DNA of 10,794 nucleotides from JBMCLJ01 sp048615375 (GTDB taxonomy: Bacteria; Patescibacteriota; Dojkabacteria; JAOAGR01). Shown here piece after piece: positions 5,680 to 10,794 of this stretch (position 1 is the first letter of the stretch; every line of letters begins with the position of its first letter). The position numbers and the translations under genes are program-made. The stretch is from positions 1-10,794 of the forward strand of contig JBMCLJ010000049.1 in the NCBI GenBank assembly GCA_048615375.1, given 5' to 3'. The notes under the pieces are model-generated. The model was not told the origin of the DNA, searched no databases, and saw nothing but the letters and a program-made list of their open reading frames with translations.

Positions 5680-7983
5680 ATGTATACTGCTGTCCCGGCT
5701 CTCAAACAATATGTTCGTGCTGCGAACTATCTTACCGCAATTCAGATTTATCTTCAGGATAACTATCTGCTCGAGAAACCTCTGGCTTCCGGGCATATTA
5801 AACCCAGACTTCTTGGTCACTGGGGTACCTGCCCCGGAATAAATTTCGTGTACGCTTTTATGAATTATCTGATTACCCGGCATCAACTACACATGCTGTT
5901 TGTGCTGGGGCCAGGGCATGGCTTTCCTGCTTTGCAGGCGAACTTGCTGCTTGAGGGGACACTTGAGGATTTTTACCCGGAGGCAACTCGAACCGCTTCA
6001 GGAATTGGCTATATAACCAAAAAATTTAGCTGGCCCTATGGGTTTCCCAGCCACAGCAATCCGGAAACGCCTGGGGTTATTGTTGAAGGTGGCGAGCTGG
6101 GGTACGCGCTGGCAACTGCCTATGGAGCGATACTGGATCAGCCGGATCTCATAGTTCCGTGCATGATTGGCGATGGAGAGGCAGAAACCGGTCCGACCGC
6201 TACAGCGTGGCATTTAAATAAATTCGTTGATCCTGCTACGTGCGGAGCGGTGTTGCCAATACTTCATCTGAACGGGTATAAAATTTCCGGACCAACTATT
6301 TTTGGCAGGATGAGCCATGAAGAGTTACAGTTCCTGTTCACAGGGTATGGGTATGAGCCTTTATTTATTGACATTGAAGAAGGGAGAGACATATACGAAT
6401 CAGCACTCGAAGTGTTTGAGCTGGCAATAACGAAAATCAAACGTATCCAGGAAAAAGCCCGTTCAGGTCATGGCAACGCAGCTGTCCGTATGCCTATGAT
6501 TATTCTTAAGACGCCTAAAGGCTGGACTACTGCCCAGGAATGGGAAGGGGATAAAATCGAAGGGAACTGCTTGTCTCATCAAGTGGTTTTTCCTCATGCG
6601 AAAGAAAACCCTGAAGAGTTACAACAACTTGAACGATGGTTACGCGCATATCGTTTTAACGAGCTTTTTGATACGAAACAAGGTTTTAATCCCGATATTA
6701 CCTCTCTGGTGCCGCAGAAAAACCTATGCATGGGAAGCAACAGGATAGCTCGGGGAGATGCGTTCCAGCCACTGGAACTACCTCCACTTGATTCATACGA
6801 AGTGCAATTTGATAAACCAGGCAATGAAACTGCAAGCAGTATGAAGCAGTCTGGAGCGTTCATGCGGGATGTTATTGTGGCAAACAGGCAGCATCGTAAT
6901 TTTCGGATTTTTTCACCGGACGAAACATATTCAAATAAGATTAACGCGATTTTTGAATCAACCAGACGGGCATTTACCTTACCGCATGAACCATGGGATA
7001 AAGATATTGCCCGGGACGGAATGGTTATTGAAGTGCTGAGCGAGCATTCCCTTCAAGGCTTGCTGCAAGGCTATTTACTAACCGGAAGGCATGGAGTATT
7101 CGTTTCTTACGAGGCATTCATTCAGATTGTGAGTAGTATGGTTGATCAGTATATAAAATTCCTGAAAGTTGCCAGAGAAGTTCCCTGGAGAGGAGATATC
7201 CCCTCTATGAACTTTATTCTCACATCTTCAGGCTGGAGGCAGGATCATAATGGATTCTCCCACCAGAATCCGAGCTTTGTAGGCGATGCGATTGACGTAG
7301 ATGCCGATTTTATTAAAGCGTACTATCCTGCAGACGCGAACTCAACTGTTGCGACACTTCACACCTGTCTGCGTTCAAAGAACGGTATCAACATAATTAC
7401 TGCCGGCAAAACCTATGAACCACAATGGATCACCATGAAAAAGGCGGTAAAGCACCTCGAAGATGGGCTGGGGATTTGGGAATTTGCGAGCGATATCAAT
7501 CCTGATCTCGTGGTGTGTGGCATTGGTGATTATATGACCAAGGAGGCATTAGCTGCTGTTTCTCTCATTAAACAAGAGGTACCGCAGGCGAGTATCCGGT
7601 TTGTCAATGTGAATGAGCTTACCGCGTTAACAAGTTGTGATTTCAGGAAGTATTTTACGGAGAATAAACCAGTGATATTTAATTACCATGGTTACTGCGA
7701 AGTGATGGAAAAGACACTTTATGGACTCGGCGACACCTCCCGCTTCGAAATCAGAGGATATAGTGAATCCGGGTCAACCACAACACCCTACGACATGCAT
7801 GTCCGAAATAAGACAAGCAGGTGGCATCTCGCGCTATACGCGTTCGGGAAGTTACTGGAAGCGGGAAAATTAACCAAAAAGCGGACTAAAGAGCTGGAAA
7901 AAAAGTACGCAGAGAAATTCAAAGAACATCTGAGATATATTCAGGAATATGGAGTAGATCTGGAAGAGATCACTCTCATGTGA
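5680..7983 (+). CDS. xfp: Xylulose-5-phosphate (possibly dual fructose-6-phosphate) phosphoketolase
   Basis: This thiamine-diphosphate enzyme cleaves xylulose-5-phosphate with phosphate to acetyl-phosphate and glyceraldehyde-3-phosphate; many relatives also use fructose-6-phosphate. Numbered from the ATG at 5680 (767 aa): YVRAANYL (11-18), HIKPRLLGHWGT (39-50) with His47, GPGHG (77-81) and PSHSNPETPG (123-132). The ThDP/Mg motif GDGEAETG is at 164-171 and HLNGYKI at 196-202. Further on come SHQVVF, FSPDETYSNK, VIEVLSEHSLQG, TGRHGVF and WRQDHNGFSHQ. All the histidines and the glutamate I know as catalytic lie in intact motifs. The length is slightly under the usual 785-825 aa, mainly from a short N-terminus. 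The frame extends upstream to an ATG at 5572, which was rejected: those 36 residues do not resemble the family and overlap rpe. The C-terminus YIQEYGVDLEEI is family-like, so TGA is a true stop. Substrate preference between the two sugars cannot be read here. Confidence 0.95.
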   Translation: MYTAVPALKQYVRAANYLTAIQIYLQDNYLLEKPLASGHIKPRLLGHWGTCPGINFVYAFMNYLITRHQLHMLFVLGPGHGFPALQANLLLEGTLEDFYPEATRTASGIGYITKKFSWPYGFPSHSNPETPGVIVEGGELGYALATAYGAILDQPDLIVPCMIGDGEAETGPTATAWHLNKFVDPATCGAVLPILHLNGYKISGPTIFGRMSHEELQFLFTGYGYEPLFIDIEEGRDIYESALEVFELAITKIKRIQEKARSGHGNAAVRMPMIILKTPKGWTTAQEWEGDKIEGNCLSHQVVFPHAKENPEELQQLERWLRAYRFNELFDTKQGFNPDITSLVPQKNLCMGSNRIARGDAFQPLELPPLDSYEVQFDKPGNETASSMKQSGAFMRDVIVANRQHRNFRIFSPDETYSNKINAIFESTRRAFTLPHEPWDKDIARDGMVIEVLSEHSLQGLLQGYLLTGRHGVFVSYEAFIQIVSSMVDQYIKFLKVAREVPWRGDIPSMNFILTSSGWRQDHNGFSHQNPSFVGDAIDVDADFIKAYYPADANSTVATLHTCLRSKNGINIITAGKTYEPQWITMKKAVKHLEDGLGIWEFASDINPDLVVCGIGDYMTKEALAAVSLIKQEVPQASIRFVNVNELTALTSCDFRKYFTENKPVIFNYHGYCEVMEKTLYGLGDTSRFEIRGYSESGSTTTPYDMHVRNKTSRWHLALYAFGKLLEAGKLTKKRTKELEKKYAEKFKEHLRYIQEYGVDLEEITLM

Positions 7984-7988
7984 AAGGC

Positions 7989-8016
7989 TTGAACATATTG
8001 CCCGAATCAGTATGAT
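7989..8016 (+). promoter_or_regulatory. Promoter of the GH31 gene, leaderless geometry
   Basis: -35 TTGAAC (7989-7994), a 16-base spacer, and -10 TATGAT (8011-8016, five of six) ending five bases before the ATG at 8022. It fills the 38-base gap after xfp, so GH31 may be transcribed independently despite the same direction. No hairpin terminator for xfp is visible in this gap, so read-through is also possible. Confidence 0.55.
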
Positions 8017-8021
8017 AACAT

Positions 8022-10794
8022 ATGACATTTCATACTAGTCTCAAGAAGCATAAGAAAAAAATAATTGTAGTTGCAACGATAAGCATATTTATTATCCCAG
8101 TAATTATTTCTAGTGCGCTCAACAGAATATCTACAGACGACAGGTCAGAAGCGTCGTCACAAGCAAACAAGCAAGAACAGTATCTTTTTGCGTATAACTT
8201 TGATTCTAAAGAGGCATTTGCGAGTGACTCGATTCCACATACGAAGTTTACAGAATCAGTTCGCGGGAAAAAGTTTGTGAATTATGCTCCAGAAAATATA
8301 GTAGTTTCCAGCGAAGATCAGGTGCCATGTTATGGCTCCGGAACCCACGTATGTGGACAGTACAATGTTGGAATCCAATCAGGCTCAGAATCCTCTAAAG
8401 TCGAACGGGACTTTCCTGGGCTTCAAAATGCAATATTATCAATAAAGTTTTACGATGATGGGAAGCCACAAACCAGCGGCGTGGTAGCAATTTCTGATAA
8501 TAGTAATAAAAATAGAGTGTGGTTTGGGGTTAATCCTCCTCAGAATTCGAATAATTATGTCTACCAGCTAGACGATACCTACTACGATAGTGAGATACCA
8601 AGAAGCGAAGGGTGGAAGCATATTGATTTTTATATTACTGGACAAGGAGCCTACCTCACAGTTAATAAAAAAAGAATTAACAGCCATCTATCTGATCTCA
8701 GAGTTCTTAATGCTGTGAGGATGTTTTCCTTCGGGCAGCAGGAGCAAGGAGGCATAGTGAGATTTGACCACTTGCTCGTATATAATAATGTTTTTCCGGA
8801 AATTAAAACGACACAAGTTGAAAAACCTTTGGGGAATTATGGAAATGGTCTAGCGCCCCAAGTAAATCATGATAGGGAAAAGACTGAAGTTAATTCACAA
8901 AGGTTTGATTTGGTTGTATTCCGTGATGGCGTTTTACATATAAAGGACAAACTACATAATGTTGTACTACCCGGATTACCACAAGGTGCATTTTATGATG
9001 GCGAGCAAAGGCTCAAGAATATTAATTATGTTAGTACTGAGGATAATATTGTCCATTTTATGACGAAACAGAACGGTAAAGAGTATTCTATCTACCTAAA
9101 ATTACTGCCTGAATCTGTATTATTCTCCATGAGCTCACCTCACGCCTTCTTACCTGCTATAAAAATGCAGCCACAACAATACATGTATGGACTGGGTGAG
9201 AATGTATATGGGGGAAATTTGTTCATAGATAAGGGGTTTAATGATCCAAAGTTTTCTACCGGAAATTTGTCAAATGGTACTGTGAATTCAGATATTGGAA
9301 GGATGAGGACTCCAATACTCATGTCTCCACAGTCAGGAGTTGGATATGCATTATTTGATGATACGCAGAAGCATATCATCTACGATGAGCATCAGGTTTC
9401 TATGGGGTTAAGTGAACCAGGCACCTCATTTGAACGGGCGTTTGCAATATTTACTGCGAGTAACCCGGAAGATTTATATCGTAACTATCATAAGACCCGA
9501 TTAACACTGGGTTATCCTGTATATACTCCAAAGTATGCAAATATGAGCCAGGGCTATGAATTGTTTGGGGATTATGGGTGTCTAGGTGATGGCGAAAAAA
9601 TTATAAATCGTGTCGAAGAACTTTCCAGACTTGGAATTCCAGTTCACTTTATCACGATAGGCTCTGGTTATTGGAGTGGAAAAAATGCTTTAGGATGTAA
9701 TAATGACGGTAGATATTCCAAGATCCACGATGTCTCGACAGATTCATTTACTATCAATAAGAATAGATATCCAGAGTCATTCTGGGAGTACATGAAGAAA
9801 AAAGATATCAATATTTTAATAGGTATGCGTACGAATATATCACTATTGCGATATGATAGTTCTATTGATAATTACCAATCCAATCCAACCGCAGTAGAAG
9901 CGCAAAATAATAATTTTTTAATTACTAATGAGCATGGAGATGTTATCCATACTTTTTTTGAAGGCGGTACGCATTTAGTTTATCTGGATGCGACTCAGCC
10001 TGAAGCCCGTTCATGGTTTCTTGAGAAAGTGAAACAATACCCAAATATTACTGGTTTTAAGGATGATACCATGGGTGTTTCTTCAATTGGCTACAACCAA
10101 TTTCTTACAGAAAATAAAACGTATCCTATGCTTGCTGAATACTCAAAAAATGGTTATCTACAAAGATGTCGAAATGATTATTTTTCCTTAGCATGTGACT
10201 TGACATTAACCCCTGGTTACCATACTGGTATGAACAGGGATCCAAAGAGTATGTCTAATGGACTCGATAAAGCACTGCAATTAACGCAACATCACGCTTT
10301 TTCAGGATACTATATTTCAGGATTTGAGATTGGAACAAGCCTGGGGTTGCCCCTCCGTGACTCAGCAGAGCCCATTGCACCAAATGATGAAAAGATTGCC
10401 TACAGAGCTGTACAATTTGGTGCGTTTATGCCCAATCTAAGCCACTCATTTCCCATATGGACAACAAAAAACAAAGTACTTCGCGAGAAATATGTGTATT
10501 TTTCACAACTGCAGGAACGTCTACGCCGATACCACTACAACGCGGCGGTAGAATCCTTTAATACTGGTATTCCATTATCATTTATGCCTCTTGTGATCCA
10601 ATACCCTGAGGATGTTAAAACATATAATACCGGAAGGGGGTACTCGAACGGAGCTTATGAAGAAAATAATACAGCGAACAGTACTACATTTATGGTGGGA
10701 AGAGGCATGCTAATTGCCCCGCTGACATCGCTTGACTGGAAAAGAGATGTATATTTACCGAATGGAACTTGGTACGACTTGTTTACTGGGGAGA
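8022..10794 (+). CDS. Exported glycoside hydrolase family 31 enzyme with N-terminal concanavalin-like module (3' end outside window)
   Basis: The frame is open from the ATG at 8022 to the window edge (924 codons). A basic N-terminus with KKHKKK (8-13) and a hydrophobic stretch (about 14-33) ending SSAL form a signal anchor or a signal peptide. Residues about 54-256 look like a LamG/concanavalin-type sandwich (W198 in GWKHIDFYITG; FDHLLVYN at 248-255). Next comes a GH31 beta-domain with MYGLGEN (388-394), then the TIM barrel. TGFKDDTMG places the catalytic nucleophile at Asp681 or Asp682. TGMNRDPKSMSNGLDKALQL puts the candidate acid/base at Asp740. The family's SG--I-GF-IG follows as SGYYISGFEIG. 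Near the edge, VYLPNGTWYDLFTGE is the typical C-terminal sandwich entry. The family is clear but divergent; substrate (alpha-glucoside, alpha-xyloside or other) is not determinable. An in-frame TAA at 8016-8018 makes 8022 the first possible ATG. It is more AT-rich than the genes at the left. Confidence 0.87.
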   Translation, partial: MTFHTSLKKHKKKIIVVATISIFIIPVIISSALNRISTDDRSEASSQANKQEQYLFAYNFDSKEAFASDSIPHTKFTESVRGKKFVNYAPENIVVSSEDQVPCYGSGTHVCGQYNVGIQSGSESSKVERDFPGLQNAILSIKFYDDGKPQTSGVVAISDNSNKNRVWFGVNPPQNSNNYVYQLDDTYYDSEIPRSEGWKHIDFYITGQGAYLTVNKKRINSHLSDLRVLNAVRMFSFGQQEQGGIVRFDHLLVYNNVFPEIKTTQVEKPLGNYGNGLAPQVNHDREKTEVNSQRFDLVVFRDGVLHIKDKLHNVVLPGLPQGAFYDGEQRLKNINYVSTEDNIVHFMTKQNGKEYSIYLKLLPESVLFSMSSPHAFLPAIKMQPQQYMYGLGENVYGGNLFIDKGFNDPKFSTGNLSNGTVNSDIGRMRTPILMSPQSGVGYALFDDTQKHIIYDEHQVSMGLSEPGTSFERAFAIFTASNPEDLYRNYHKTRLTLGYPVYTPKYANMSQGYELFGDYGCLGDGEKIINRVEELSRLGIPVHFITIGSGYWSGKNALGCNNDGRYSKIHDVSTDSFTINKNRYPESFWEYMKKKDINILIGMRTNISLLRYDSSIDNYQSNPTAVEAQNNNFLITNEHGDVIHTFFEGGTHLVYLDATQPEARSWFLEKVKQYPNITGFKDDTMGVSSIGYNQFLTENKTYPMLAEYSKNGYLQRCRNDYFSLACDLTLTPGYHTGMNRDPKSMSNGLDKALQLTQHHAFSGYYISGFEIGTSLGLPLRDSAEPIAPNDEKIAYRAVQFGAFMPNLSHSFPIWTTKNKVLREKYVYFSQLQERLRRYHYNAAVESFNTGIPLSFMPLVIQYPEDVKTYNTGRGYSNGAYEENNTANSTTFMVGRGMLIAPLTSLDWKRDVYLPNGTWYDLFTGE

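Noticed and set aside
9140..9379. Minus-strand 79-codon ORF inside the GH31 gene, and other antisense frames in the window
   Set aside because: They lie opposite clearly coding genes with strong family motifs and show no protein features or start signals of their own.
1..10794. CRISPR arrays, insertion sequences, tRNA or rRNA genes, and recoded stop codons
   Set aside because: No repeat-spacer pattern, transposase, terminal inverted repeats or RNA gene was seen, and TGA, TAG and TAA all act as normal stops at expected protein ends.

Overview
The window reads as a bacterial chromosome segment with the standard genetic code: TGA ends the phosphoketolase gene exactly where that family ends. It holds central sugar metabolism, mostly as single-gene transcription units, and shows almost no Shine-Dalgarno sequences. 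Short divergent enzymes, small intergenic gaps and -10 boxes that sit 5-6 bases in front of the start codon suggest a streamlined, probably fermentative bacterium. A candidate-phyla (Patescibacteria/CPR-like) lineage is my best guess, but this is inference only; no rRNA or marker gene is present.

Layout, left to right. (1) 136-948 (+): a ROK-family sugar kinase lacking the usual zinc-binding cysteines. It converges on (2) 981-1898 (-): a short (305 aa) 6-phosphogluconate dehydrogenase. (3) 1938-2979: a small accessory patch with a HigB-like toxin and an XRE antitoxin on the minus strand (toxin first, 8-base overlap), then a broken AAA_14/DUF4143-type ATPase gene on the plus strand. (4) 2976-4346 (-): a Sad/YneI-like succinate-semialdehyde dehydrogenase-family enzyme. 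(5) 4419-5584 (-): ribulose-phosphate 3-epimerase followed by a Bcp/PrxQ peroxiredoxin. (6) 5680-7983 (+): phosphoketolase, divergent from the epimerase. (7) 8022 to the right edge (+): a membrane-anchored or secreted glycoside hydrolase family 31 enzyme with an N-terminal concanavalin-like module, cut by the window end.

The metabolic genes fit one route. GH31 would release sugar outside the membrane and the ROK kinase would phosphorylate it. Glucose-6-phosphate dehydrogenase and lactonase (not in the window) would give 6-phosphogluconate, Gnd makes ribulose-5-P, Rpe makes xylulose-5-P, and phosphoketolase cleaves that to acetyl-P and glyceraldehyde-3-P. This is the 6-phosphogluconate/phosphoketolase pathway, with Gnd, Rpe and phosphoketolase present within 7 kb.

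The most striking signal is not a gene. Seven gene starts (ROK, gnd, the AAA remnant, the aldehyde dehydrogenase, rpe, xfp, GH31) each have a sigma70-like -35/-10 pair with a 16-17 bp spacer whose -10 ends exactly 5 or 6 bases before the ATG. The transcript would therefore begin at the start codon, making the mRNA leaderless. The toxin gene is the exception, with a similar promoter placed 23 bases upstream.
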